37,697 bases of DNA from a virus: IMG/VR virus record IMGVR_UViG_3300025380_000072, positions 1-37,697 of that record; one strand, 5' to 3'. A model generated the notes under the pieces. That model did no database searches. It was not told the origin of the DNA and was given only the letters and a program-made list of their open reading frames with translations. Shown here in pieces: positions 23,208 to 31,043 of this stretch. Made by a program: the position numbers and the translations under genes. Numbering within the stretch: position 1 is the first letter of the stretch; each line of letters opens with the position of its first letter.

Positions 23208-23895
23208 TATTACATACCCCTTCATAGACACACCAAGGGCACAGCCTGCCTTTTTTCTTTTCAAATATTTCTTTACTATTAACTTCGTCATCGCATTTTT
23301 TTACTAGTAGCTTAGCTTCTTCAATCTGTTTAAGTGTCCTTGTATCCCACAGATTTTGAACACCGCTATAATCTTTTATAATAACCTGATACCCTACTTT
23401 CTTAGGCAACTTATTAAATAAATTGTAATAAACGCCCGCGTATAAAGACAATTGAAGCGACTCCTCTACTTGATGCGTATAATACGGTTTTTTCGATGTT
23501 TTATAGTCAACTACTCTCCCATCTTTAGTTATAATATCAATAACTCCGTGAAGAGGTACTCCGAAGCAGTCTAATTTAAACTTATGCTCTATGAAGTCTT
23601 CGCCCATAGGTTCAAGCCATTTATCTGCTTGAAAATACGATTGAACCAGTAGTGTATGACTTTTCGCCCATTCTTCTTTAAATTTGAGCACTGAATCTGC
23701 TTGACTCAACCTCTTTCCTGTCCGGGCAAACTCGATAGCGTTGCATTCAAGCATATAATGCAGTGCTGTTCCTATTTTAAATACATCTTTACTTTCTCTA
23801 GGTGCTTTCTCTACATATGTCTTGTACCAGGCCCAAGGACATCTCAAGTATTGCGCTATTGATGAATAAGACCAATGGTCTACTAATTGTGTCAT
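23194..23895 (-). CDS. RecB/Cas4-like PD-(D/E)XK nuclease with Fe-S cluster
   Basis: 233 residues. SYSSIAQYLRCPWAWY is the usual start of this family and gives C19; GVIDIITKDGRVVDYKTSK holds the PD-(D/E)XK core (D in GVID, D-x-K in VDYKTSK); CPWCVYEGVC near the end supplies C219, C222 and C228. The four cysteines fit a 4Fe-4S cluster as in AddB and Cas4. It likely degrades or trims DNA ends in recombination. It follows a 59-residue zinc protein and overlaps it by one base. A CRISPR link is not suggested, as no array or other cas gene is present. Confidence 0.85.
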   Translation of the reverse strand: MTQLVDHWSYSSIAQYLRCPWAWYKTYVEKAPRESKDVFKIGTALHYMLECNAIEFARTGKRLSQADSVLKFKEEWAKSHTLLVQSYFQADKWLEPMGEDFIEHKFKLDCFGVPLHGVIDIITKDGRVVDYKTSKKPYYTHQVEESLQLSLYAGVYYNLFNKLPKKVGYQVIIKDYSGVQNLWDTRTLKQIEEAKLLVKKCDDEVNSKEIFEKKKGRLCPWCVYEGVCNNESR

Positions 23896-24074
23896 TAAAT
23901 TCCCTCCACTCTGAATTGTTTACCGCAACTATTGCAGGTAGCTACGAAATAAGCATCTGCTTCTGCCTCAATGCCACTTTCGTTAGGACAATACGGACAC
24001 TCTGGCTTCCAGAGCCCGTGTCTTTCTACATCTCCAAAGTACTCAGCCTCATCTGTTAAACTCACTATTTTCAT
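23895..24074 (-). CDS. Zinc-ribbon small protein (59 aa)
   Basis: 59 residues with two cysteine pairs, CPYC and CNSC, 18 residues apart, which form a zinc ribbon. AGGAGGA lies before the ATG. Stop and next start share a base (TAATG). It may aid the neighbouring nuclease or bind nucleic acid, but there is no direct evidence. The pairing with a nuclease makes a DNA role likely. Confidence 0.7.
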   Translation of the reverse strand: MKIVSLTDEAEYFGDVERHGLWKPECPYCPNESGIEAEADAYFVATCNSCGKQFRVEGI

Positions 24075-24098
24075 TTTTATCCTCCTCTTATAGTTTAA

Positions 24099-24413
24099 TT
24101 ATATATCTTGAACGTGGTAAAATCCAGGGCACTTCGCATTTATTGTTTCTAATGTTTTCTTATAATCTGTAAACTGGTCGACTACGAAATATAGAGCTCC
24201 TGCGTTGAGTAATAAGGTACGTTCATACTCTTGTTTCATAGACAGTTTATTAGGGTGTATCTTAAATTCAATTGCAACAGCTCTCCCTTTATAAATCAAA
24301 ATAGCGTCAGGAGCACCTGCCTTATTTGTAACAGTCGCTTTCATAATCCAACAGTTCCTTAAATCTTTCTTCAACTTGGCTATCCATTTAGATTGTAGTT
24401 TAATCTCAAGCAC
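24099..24413 (-). CDS. VRR-NUC domain nuclease
   Basis: 104 residues, a standalone VRR-NUC type PD-(D/E)XK domain. GAPDAILIYKGRAVAIEFK shows the core: D36, E49 and K51, with S58 and Q61 (KLSMKQ) after, then AGALYFVV. In phages it is often found beside polymerase and helicase and may cut branched DNA. GTG start with AGGAGG seven bases before, overlapping the polymerase by 8 bases. Confidence 0.85.
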   Translation of the reverse strand: MLEIKLQSKWIAKLKKDLRNCWIMKATVTNKAGAPDAILIYKGRAVAIEFKIHPNKLSMKQEYERTLLLNAGALYFVVDQFTDYKKTLETINAKCPGFYHVQDI

Positions 24414-26208
24414 TGGTTGCCTCCTGTAATTTCTTATCTCCCCAATGGGTATTTGAATACTCTATATCTACCTCTAGTGGGACATCGAACATATGACCCC
24501 AATTGGTTAAATGATGTACTACTTTTTCTAAAAGATATTCCTCACCATCTCTTATTTCAACCCAAACCTCATCGTGAATCATAAGGATTAGATTCGACTG
24601 AGTGCCCTCTAAGTCTTTACCAATGCTTACCATTGAGTGCTTAACTACGTCGGCGCAGCATCCTTGACAAAGTGCGTTTACTGCTTTGTATGCTTTATCT
24701 TTTTCGAGTCTACGTCTTCGCTTGAATTTATTAAATATAAATCCTCTTTCTTGAACGGTCTTTTTAATATTTCTTATGAAAGGGTCTACTGTTTTGAACC
24801 TACTGAAATAAGCATCTTTTATTTTCTTAGCTTTGCCATACTTGATAAATACTTCAGGTGTGTTCGCAAAAGGCTCTCTTTTAAAGCGCTTCATATACCA
24901 GTTGTAGTAGCCTTGCGCCTCTTCTAGTAACAGTGGATTCTTCAATTCTTCAGGGGTTACTACTAACTCTAACTTCTCCATTAGGGTAGGTACTCCCATA
25001 CCATATATAAGACCGAAGTTTAGATTCTTAGCCTGCACTCTGTTTAAGTTCAACTGTTGTGCTACTACATCGTGGAAATCGGCTCCATTTTTTATTTCGT
25101 TGATAAGCCATTCGTCCTGAGCGTACTCAGCAAACATACGATACTCCATCTGTTTATAATCAATATAGTAAGTGGTGTATCCTTCTCTACTTAGAAAAGA
25201 ACGTCGTATCCTAGGGTCTTTCTTAGGGATATTCTGTAGGTTCGGAGAAAAAGAACTGAAGCGCCCTGTACGAGCTCCTATTTGATGTAAATCGCAATGT
25301 ACTACTCCGTCTTTCTGCGCCTCAAGTAAACCTACTACATATGTCTTATAAATCTTGTAGAGGTGTCTGTAGTTGAGGATTAACTGAGCTATAGGGTGAC
25401 CTAGCTTTTGTAGGGCGTCTTTGGCTGCGTTTGGATTTCCTTTAGCTGTTAGCGTAAGTTGAATACCTAATTTACGCTTTAGAATCTCTCCCAGCTGTTT
25501 GTTAGATGCGATATCAAATTCTTCTTGGACCATCTCAAATACTTTTTGAGCAGCTTCTTCTAAATCTGGTTCTAATTCTTTTTTAAATTGCTCAAGATAT
25601 TCTATGTCTACTTCTACTCCTCTGTATTCTACCTCGGTCAGTACTTGCATAAGAGCGCATTCGTTCATAAACAAGGGCCATAAATCCATATCCTCTATTC
25701 GCTCTTTGAAAAAGAAGAACAATTTATAAGTCAATTCAGTATCTTTGATACCATACGGAATCATAATCTCGTCAGGAACCAATTCGTAAAAGGACCTATC
25801 CTCCTCTTTCATACGTTTGTCCGTATACTTATTAGCTTTACGCCATGCTGTAACGGTGTCTGCTGTTTTTTCATCATCTAGGAATGTGGTGGATAGGTAC
25901 GCTAGGCTCTTTGAGGCTAGGTTTTCATTAAAGAGGTGTGCCATAACCATAGTATCATAACATTGGCCTTTGACCTCTATTCCTATGCTCTTTAACATTT
26001 TTAAATCAAACTTCAGGTTATGTCCTATTTTTGTAATAGTTTCATCTTCTAGAAAATATCGAGCTTCTTCTATGTTCTTAAAAGCGTATCCTTTTTTACC
26101 GTCCCAGGCCGTTAACAGGAAAGGATACTGGCCATCATAATATCGAAAGCCCGTAGTTTCAGTATCTATCGCTATTAGTTTAGACGTGATTTGAGCTTCC
26201 ATATCCAT
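24406..26208 (-). CDS. Family A DNA polymerase with 3'-5' exonuclease
   Basis: 600 residues. Exonuclease domain: AIDTETTG (D15, E17), GHNLKFDLKML and a later IKDTELTYKL. Polymerase: DYKQMEYRMFA (motif A, D and E kept), RVQAKNLNFGLIYG (motif B, with K, F and Y in the usual places) and LMIHDEVWVEI (motif C). No 5'-3' exonuclease domain, as in most phage Pol A proteins. It replicates the phage genome. The motif B phenylalanine predicts discrimination against dideoxynucleotides, known for E. coli Pol I. The start overlaps the dUTPase by 29 bases; GAGGGGAA precedes the ATG. Confidence 0.95.
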   Translation of the reverse strand: MDMEAQITSKLIAIDTETTGFRYYDGQYPFLLTAWDGKKGYAFKNIEEARYFLEDETITKIGHNLKFDLKMLKSIGIEVKGQCYDTMVMAHLFNENLASKSLAYLSTTFLDDEKTADTVTAWRKANKYTDKRMKEEDRSFYELVPDEIMIPYGIKDTELTYKLFFFFKERIEDMDLWPLFMNECALMQVLTEVEYRGVEVDIEYLEQFKKELEPDLEEAAQKVFEMVQEEFDIASNKQLGEILKRKLGIQLTLTAKGNPNAAKDALQKLGHPIAQLILNYRHLYKIYKTYVVGLLEAQKDGVVHCDLHQIGARTGRFSSFSPNLQNIPKKDPRIRRSFLSREGYTTYYIDYKQMEYRMFAEYAQDEWLINEIKNGADFHDVVAQQLNLNRVQAKNLNFGLIYGMGVPTLMEKLELVVTPEELKNPLLLEEAQGYYNWYMKRFKREPFANTPEVFIKYGKAKKIKDAYFSRFKTVDPFIRNIKKTVQERGFIFNKFKRRRRLEKDKAYKAVNALCQGCCADVVKHSMVSIGKDLEGTQSNLILMIHDEVWVEIRDGEEYLLEKVVHHLTNWGHMFDVPLEVDIEYSNTHWGDKKLQEATSA

Positions 26209-26590
26209 TTTCCCCTCTCTCGTGCACTATTTGAGGCGCTACCCCGTCGTCGTATACTTTATGAAGTATAAGCTGGCAGACTTTATCTCCTTTGACAACA
26301 GCAAATCTTTTGTCACCGTGATTGAACGTAAATAGGGATAATTCGCCTTTAAAACCAGAATCAACAACACCTCCGTGCATCTGAACGCCGCGCCTCGCTA
26401 TTGAAGACCTTGTCTGGATATGAACCCAATACCCCTCAGGGATATCCAGCGAGATACCTAGTTTAATTTCAGCGCGCCCGCCTGGTGCTATCGCAATCTC
26501 CTCAGATGCATAGCAGTCAAGTCCTACGTCTCCTTTATAAGCTCTTGTTGGTTTCTTTGCGTCTTTATTAGTTAAATTTATTTTTAGCAT
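26180..26590 (-). CDS. dut: dUTP diphosphatase
   Basis: 136 residues, complete trimeric dUTPase. All five motifs are present: GDVGLDCYA (I), TRSSIARRG (II), GGVVDSGFKGEL (III), GDKVCQLIL (IV) and RGENGYGSS (V). It removes dUTP and supplies dUMP for dTMP synthesis, keeping uracil out of the new DNA. It overlaps the DpdA-like gene by 23 bases and the polymerase by 29 bases, so the three are one translational unit. AAGGGAG lies before the start. Confidence 0.96.
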   Translation of the reverse strand: MLKINLTNKDAKKPTRAYKGDVGLDCYASEEIAIAPGGRAEIKLGISLDIPEGYWVHIQTRSSIARRGVQMHGGVVDSGFKGELSLFTFNHGDKRFAVVKGDKVCQLILHKVYDDGVAPQIVHERGENGYGSSNHV

Positions 26591-27350
26591 GATTTTGTAA
26601 CTCCCTTATATTATGGGCTGCCAGAGATTGTACGTTGTCTAGAGAAGAAGTAAAATATTCATCTCCGAAATCAGGCTTTTCACCAATACCTGACCCCAGT
26701 ATTAAATCGTGTACCAGCGTCATTTTAAAAGGTAGGCTAGTATCACAGCTCCGGATAGTATCGTTGTGGTATGACAATTCTAAAGGTTGATATAATCCCA
26801 GCAAGTGCACCGGCTTAGTAATATAAACTGTCTTCGTAAACCAGAGGCGACTTAAAGCGTTACGCTGTGTTTTGTTTATTGCTTCAGGAACATTAAAATC
26901 ACTGAAGAAGTCTAATCCTGCAAACGGTAAGCTTATTACCTCAATGCGTCCATCTGCCTCAAAAGTATCTAATGTACATAGGGCGTCTTCTAGTGTAGCT
27001 CCTTGAACTACTGCGTTAACTGCTATGTTATGCTCTGCTAGTTCGTCGTAGTGTTCGTCTAAAAATTGTTCAGTAGCGCCTCTCGTTTTTTGACCATCGT
27101 GCAGATAATCTGGAGCTATAACCTCATGTGGCTTTAGAGCTAGTGCCCATTGCATTTGCTCTTTTCCGGTGAGCAACTTTCCTTCAGCTGCGCCATTATC
27201 CATCATAACATACTTACCTTCTCTTGCTTTTTGAACAAAGAACTCAAAATAAGCTGGGTCCTCGAGAAAAGGAGCCAGGCACATGAATAAATCACTTTCG
27301 TCTTGATACGTTTTTAAATACTTATGTGGCGGTATTAGTGCTAATTGCAT
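26568..27350 (-). CDS. dpdA: DpdA-like DNA transglycosylase (7-deazaguanine insertion)
   Basis: 260 residues with a tRNA-guanine transglycosylase-like barrel. Seen: MMDNGAAE (D51), EVIAPDYLHDG (D81), AVVQGATLED (VVQG as in TGT 'QG'), ISLPFAGLD, HLLGL (as the TGT 'MGVG') and SCDTSLPF (D203, at the nucleophile position). This is the pattern of phage DpdA proteins, which swap guanine in DNA for preQ0 or a relative. The enzyme is shorter than bacterial TGT and lacks the zinc site. FolE, QueD, QueE and QueC next door supply its base. A tRNA substrate cannot be excluded by eye. Confidence 0.82.
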   Translation of the reverse strand: MQLALIPPHKYLKTYQDESDLFMCLAPFLEDPAYFEFFVQKAREGKYVMMDNGAAEGKLLTGKEQMQWALALKPHEVIAPDYLHDGQKTRGATEQFLDEHYDELAEHNIAVNAVVQGATLEDALCTLDTFEADGRIEVISLPFAGLDFFSDFNVPEAINKTQRNALSRLWFTKTVYITKPVHLLGLYQPLELSYHNDTIRSCDTSLPFKMTLVHDLILGSGIGEKPDFGDEYFTSSLDNVQSLAAHNIRELQNHAKNKFN

Positions 27351-27642
27351 TTCTTATCCTCGCTTTCTCTCTTTGAATATACCATTCTGCTTTGTCTAAG
27401 TCTTCTAACTCATCGTACTTAGAGCCTGCTCTCGTTGTATATTTAACTACGTTACCTCTGTTGAAATTTAACTTTTTTGCTTCGATAAAATCAATCGTTT
27501 CTACGCCTCCTTTACGATAGTGCGATGGATTTATTGCTTCTTTGAAACCGTCATCCACTTTCGTATGGTCATTTGGCCAACGGCTTGTTCTGTACGGCGG
27601 TATTACTGATTTAGGCTTCTCATGGTCACCTAACCAACTCAT
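27322..27642 (-). CDS. DUF3310 protein
   Basis: 106 residues. The DUF3310 core is clear: NPSHYRKGGVETIDFIEA, then FNRGNVVKYTTRAG and EDLDKAEWYIQREK. This domain is widespread in phages next to nucleotide metabolism genes; its function is not established. Overlaps both neighbours (ATGA with the gene before, 29 bases with the DpdA-like gene). Confidence 0.9.
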   Translation of the reverse strand: MSWLGDHEKPKSVIPPYRTSRWPNDHTKVDDGFKEAINPSHYRKGGVETIDFIEAKKLNFNRGNVVKYTTRAGSKYDELEDLDKAEWYIQREKARIRNAISTNTAT

Positions 27643-28568
27643 TCTGAATCACCTCCGTTGAAAAGCTCGTAAGTAACATCTTCTTGGAGTTCTTCTAAAG
27701 TATATTCTGTAAGTAAATACGATATGATAGCTTCTTTCCGAGTGATTTCACCAGTACCAAAGCGTTTCAACTGTTCTTTGTTATAGTTGATAGTTTTAAA
27801 ACCAGGGGTTCTTAATCCGGGATGTCCCAACAGCACTACTTTTGAACGATGCTTCACAGGTATCCTATTTATATTTATCAAACCTAGATACTTTTTACCT
27901 AGACAGAGTACTACTAGGGAGGCTTGGATGTGCTCCAGTAGCATTGTGAAATTTTCTGTAACTTTGAGAGCTTCATCTACTTGTCTGTAATCTCCCGGTT
28001 TCAACATTTTGAAAGTATTGTCATAGGGCTTAATGCGAGTTTCACCGTGCACCAGTCCATATCCGGCTGATAGTATATAGTGGGAGATGCTCGGGGTTTT
28101 ACCGAGGCGCTGTTCTAGAAGTTCTTTTATAAGGAGAGCTCCCTTCCCCAAGTACATATCCTGTGCAGGACATTCTTTTTTTTCTTTAGAAGCGCTGCAC
28201 TGTGTAATTAATAATATAGTGGGATTGCTTGTATCTACTTTCAGTTCTTTGGGGGGATTTACGTTGTTTAAGAACCGCGCTACTCGTTCTACAGAAGTAC
28301 CTTCTGTCAAAGCTCCAAAATAGTCGCCGGAATACTCTTCTTTATTGTACGCAAACAACTTCCCGTCTCGTTGATAGAAAAAGTCACCACTTACTCCAAC
28401 AAAAGGGCGCCCTGAGTTATTAACAACTAATTTGGGTAATAATAATTTCAAATAATTCGGTTTATAAGTACCTCCGCTTTTTTCCGTTACGTATCGGACT
28501 ATGTCCTTCGAGAGCCAGGGCTCTGCAATGTCCGCTGTGTATTGTAATATGTAATCTTTTGCCTTCAT
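27639..28568 (-). CDS. CSxSK-motif (DUF6884-like) protein
   Basis: 309 residues. Residues 1-85 look like a winged helix with a strand-rich extension. The second half has ITQCSASKEKKECPAQDMYL (C124, K128), YILSAGYGLVHGETRI and PYDNTF, the CSxSK, 'LSA.YGLV' and 'PYD.T' signature of DUF6884-type proteins, distantly like the YaaA family to which the dADG enzyme DpdC belongs. Lying between DpdA-like and FolE genes, it is a candidate for finishing the modified base, by position only. AGGAGG before ATG. The N-terminal domain may bind DNA. Confidence 0.6.
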   Translation of the reverse strand: MKAKDYILQYTADIAEPWLSKDIVRYVTEKSGGTYKPNYLKLLLPKLVVNNSGRPFVGVSGDFFYQRDGKLFAYNKEEYSGDYFGALTEGTSVERVARFLNNVNPPKELKVDTSNPTILLITQCSASKEKKECPAQDMYLGKGALLIKELLEQRLGKTPSISHYILSAGYGLVHGETRIKPYDNTFKMLKPGDYRQVDEALKVTENFTMLLEHIQASLVVLCLGKKYLGLININRIPVKHRSKVVLLGHPGLRTPGFKTINYNKEQLKRFGTGEITRKEAIISYLLTEYTLEELQEDVTYELFNGGDSE

Positions 28569-28648
28569 TTTATTAATCCTCCTCGTTTTAATGCGTATAC
28601 ATAATTAGTCACTTGTATCTTTGACCTTTCACTGTTATCACTGTCAAC

Positions 28649-29206
28649 TCATTTTGCTATCGCCGCCATAAATTCCATACGAGCGTTATTATCTTTTTCT
28701 AGAAACACACCACGCATAGCTGACGTAACTGTTGTAGCTCCAGGTGCTCTCACACCTCTAATTGTCATACAAGTATGTTCTGCTTCCATATAAACTGCCA
28801 CACCAACTGGGGCTAATAATTTCTGCAACTCATCAACCACCTGCATAGTTAAACGTTCTTGAATCTGAAGCCGTTTGGCGAATACTCTAGCAATCCTTAC
28901 GAGCTTACTTATTCCTATAACTTTACCATTCGGAATATATCCGATATGCATAACTCCTTGGAATAGGGCTATGTGGTGTTCGCAGAAGCTGTAGATAGGT
29001 ATATTTTTTACGATTACCATATCAGTGCTGTCGCTCTCAAACATACGAACATGTTGTTCTGTATCTTCATCGTATCCGGTTAATACTGCTTCATACATGC
29101 GGGCTACTCGGTCAGGGGTGGCGAGTAGCCCGTCTCTGGTAATGTCTTCGCCAAGACCTTCTAGCAATAATGTTATTGCGTTTTTAACTTTCTCTTTATT
29201 GAACAT
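28649..29206 (-). CDS. folE: GTP cyclohydrolase I
   Basis: 185 residues, first enzyme of 7-deazaguanine (and folate) synthesis: GTP to 7,8-dihydroneopterin triphosphate. Zinc ligands C75 and H78 (SFCEHH) and C146 (EHTCMTIRG) are present. ISKLVRIARVFAKRLQIQE and TVTSAMRG are the expected active-site segments. Normal length. The 80-base gap after its stop separates it from the DUF6884-like gene. GAGAT lies before the ATG. Confidence 0.95.
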   Translation of the reverse strand: MFNKEKVKNAITLLLEGLGEDITRDGLLATPDRVARMYEAVLTGYDEDTEQHVRMFESDSTDMVIVKNIPIYSFCEHHIALFQGVMHIGYIPNGKVIGISKLVRIARVFAKRLQIQERLTMQVVDELQKLLAPVGVAVYMEAEHTCMTIRGVRAPGATTVTSAMRGVFLEKDNNARMEFMAAIAK

Positions 29207-29370
29207 AATATCTCCTTTTCTTTTTTATCTAAATGCACAGACATCCTAACGCCGCGCCTACCAAATTCTAATTCAAGCTCGTCTGCTTTTACAAGATTGT
29301 ACCGTCTGCGTAGATACTTCTTGAAAAACTCCGGCTTTAACTTAGCATGAAACTTAGGTTTTGTTCTCAC
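29173..29370 (-). CDS. Small basic hypothetical protein (65 aa)
   Basis: 65 residues, rich in K and R (LKPEFFKKYLRRRYNL), starting at a GTG at 29370 with AAGGGA before it, one base after the queC stop; an upstream ATG at 29391 overlaps queC with no site. It overlaps folE by 34 bases, a long overlap for unrelated genes, so it may be a real coupled gene. Function unknown. Confidence 0.5.
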   Translation of the reverse strand: MRTKPKFHAKLKPEFFKKYLRRRYNLVKADELELEFGRRGVRMSVHLDKKEKEILCSIKRKLKTQ

Positions 29371-29371
29371 G

Positions 29372-30040
29372 CTACAGTCCCTTGTACACAACAGGGTCTA
29401 TTAGCCCTGCTTTTTTGAATCCTTCTAATCGCTCCGTACAAGAACCGCACTTACCACACGCCTCAGGTCCTGCGTTATAACAAGTGTGAGTAAGGCTATA
29501 ATCTACACCGAGGTGTGTACCTATCATTACTATGTCGCCCTTATCTATGGCCCAGTAAGGCGCCTCTAGTCGGAGTAGACTCCAATCACAAAGTAGAAAT
29601 GCTACTTTCATCGCATCAATAAACTCTGCTCTACAGTCTGGATAAATAGCATGGTCTCCAGCATGAGCCCCGTAATATAATTTAGTCGCCTTATTGCTTA
29701 TTGCATAAGCTCCTGCCAAACTTAACATAATCATATTCCTGTTAGCAACCACTGTCTCTTTCATATTATCTGCTTTATAGTGCCCTGTCGGTACTTCCCA
29801 ATCATCTCTTGTTAGAGCTGAGGGCGCAATATCATTCAGTATTGATAAGTCTAATATTTTATGAGATACTCCCAACTTCTTACAAGTTGCGACTGCACAT
29901 TCTAATTCTCTTCTGTGCTTCTGATTATAGTCAAACGATAATGCGAATACTTTATATCCTCTATCTATAATATCGTATAACAGGGTCGTCGAATCCATAC
30001 CTCCACTAATTATTACTACTGCTGTCTTTTCATCATCCAT
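29372..30040 (-). CDS. queC: 7-cyano-7-deazaguanine synthase
   Basis: 222 residues. ATP-pyrophosphatase loop SGGMDST (12-18), DYNQKH, VANRNMIMLS and the C-terminal zinc site with C187, C195, C198 and C201 (CYNAGPEACGKCGSC). It makes preQ0 from 7-carboxy-7-deazaguanine, ATP and ammonia. No glutamine amidotransferase extension of the Gat-QueC kind is present, so this enzyme alone makes preQ0 and not the formamidino form. Overlaps the Zn-ribbon gene by 8 bases. Confidence 0.95.
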   Translation of the reverse strand: MDDEKTAVVIISGGMDSTTLLYDIIDRGYKVFALSFDYNQKHRRELECAVATCKKLGVSHKILDLSILNDIAPSALTRDDWEVPTGHYKADNMKETVVANRNMIMLSLAGAYAISNKATKLYYGAHAGDHAIYPDCRAEFIDAMKVAFLLCDWSLLRLEAPYWAIDKGDIVMIGTHLGVDYSLTHTCYNAGPEACGKCGSCTERLEGFKKAGLIDPVVYKGL

Positions 30041-30521
30041 GCTTTTTCTCCTTTCTTTTTAAGTTGTAACGTTGTGTGCGCACTGTGTTCATACTAGGAG
30101 ATTGCGCAGATAACTCCTTTAAAATTTCTTCGTCAGTCTTCCCTTTATTTATCAAATCTCTTATCTGCTCACAAATTCCTTTTCCCTTTTGTGCTGTCTT
30201 TTTCAAAATGAGCCTTTCATATTCTGAGATGGTAGCTTTAATAGTACTGTCTTTAACACTAAGTACTGTTGCTTGTATCTCTTCAAAGGTTTTACCTTGT
30301 TTATATAATCTGAGTATCTCCCCCTGAGAACCACCTTCGCAGTCCGAAGTTGATATTAGTTCTAGTCTGTCTTTTTTACGTTTCAACGATTCCTCTTTTG
30401 TCTTTTCTAATTTATCTCGAAAGACTTGGTCCATGTCTGATGTGTCACCACATGTAAGACAAGGTGTTACCTTTATAAAATCACTATCTCTATGTCTACC
30501 ACACTTTTTACATTTTACCAT
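30033..30521 (-). CDS. Zn-ribbon protein with two helix-turn-helix-like repeats
   Basis: 162 residues from ATG 30521 (GGAGG six bases before). The N-terminus has CKKC and CLTC pairs (zinc ribbon). Two similar helical units follow: GEILRLYKQGKTFEEIQATV and CEQIRDLINKGKTDEEILKEL, each with 'I..L...GKT.EEI', ending with a further helix. This looks like a DNA-binding repeat protein, perhaps a regulator of the preQ0 operon, since a promoter with the motif AAGTGTTATATAAT lies just upstream. Target unknown. Confidence 0.6.
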   Translation of the reverse strand: MVKCKKCGRHRDSDFIKVTPCLTCGDTSDMDQVFRDKLEKTKEESLKRKKDRLELISTSDCEGGSQGEILRLYKQGKTFEEIQATVLSVKDSTIKATISEYERLILKKTAQKGKGICEQIRDLINKGKTDEEILKELSAQSPSMNTVRTQRYNLKRKEKKHG

Positions 30522-30548
30522 TTCATACCTCCCGAATGTTATATTAAT

Positions 30549-30577
30549 ATTATATAACACTTATCTAAGAAAGTCAC
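30549..30577 (-). promoter_or_regulatory. Promoter for Zn-ribbon/queC/folE operon
   Basis: Minus-strand GTGACT (30577-30572), 17 bases, TATAAT (30554-30549). The last 14 bases, AAGTGTTATATAAT, are identical to those of the promoter at 35798-35826. It sits in the short gap before the 30521 start. Confidence 0.6.
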
Positions 30578-30584
30578 CCGTTAT

Positions 30585-31043
30585 TTAAAGAACGCCTGAA
30601 ATCATACCTGGATAAATTCCTTCACTTTCACCAATAGCGCCCTCGCTGCGTACGGTACTGGTGCCTGCTTCTTCGTACGGATACACAACCCATGCTTCTG
30701 TTGCATAAATATATAAATCAGGTTTAGGTATCCCCCAAGGTTTGCAAATCAAAGTAGCTTTAAAATTATTTGGATAAGCGGATAATTGTGCTCCGGTATC
30801 AACTAAATCATCTACTATCAATGTCTCCGGCTCGATGTTCTCTTTCGAAGTAACAAAAGGTATTCCCAAGAAATGAGACAACGCTACTGCTATTATAGAG
30901 CCTCCGCGCGGCAGTCCATATACCCCACTAAAAGTGCGTCCATGCTTGAGTAACTCAACCCCCAATAATCTAATGAGAGCGCCGTAAGTTTCCCAATCTA
31001 TGAAATGTTTATCATCTTGTGCAGTTGTACCGATAGTTTCCAC
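30585..31043 (-). CDS. Phosphoribosyltransferase-like protein
   Basis: 152 residues. A PRPP-binding loop TLIVDDLVDTGAQ (74-86) and GVYGLPRGGSIIAVALSH show a type I phosphoribosyltransferase. The GTG start lies inside queE (46-base overlap). The last 40 residues are acidic and glycine-rich with no known family. It could salvage a purine for the pathway, or make a nucleotide of the deazaguanine base; both are inference. It is the only such gene in the block. Confidence 0.75.
   Translation of the reverse strand: METIGTTAQDDKHFIDWETYGALIRLLGVELLKHGRTFSGVYGLPRGGSIIAVALSHFLGIPFVTSKENIEPETLIVDDLVDTGAQLSAYPNNFKATLICKPWGIPKPDLYIYATEAWVVYPYEEAGTSTVRSEGAIGESEGIYPGMISGVL

Noticed and set aside
23194-23895. 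Cas4 of a phage CRISPR system
   Set aside because: No repeat array and no other cas gene in the window; phage RecB-like nucleases with the same cysteines are common.
24099-24130. Promoter before the zinc-ribbon gene (TATAAT in the gap near 24105)
   Set aside because: The -35 position reads TGGATT, only three matches, and it lies inside the VRR-NUC gene end.
28569-28648. Promoter from the perfect TTGACA at 28647-28642 (minus strand)
   Set aside because: No -10 box at 16-18 bases: the hexamer at 17 bases is TCAAAG. A small TCACTGT direct repeat here (28629-28645) was seen, but it has no clear role.
29372-30040. Gat-QueC (formamidino-deazaguanine synthase)
   Set aside because: The protein has normal QueC length with no amidotransferase domain.
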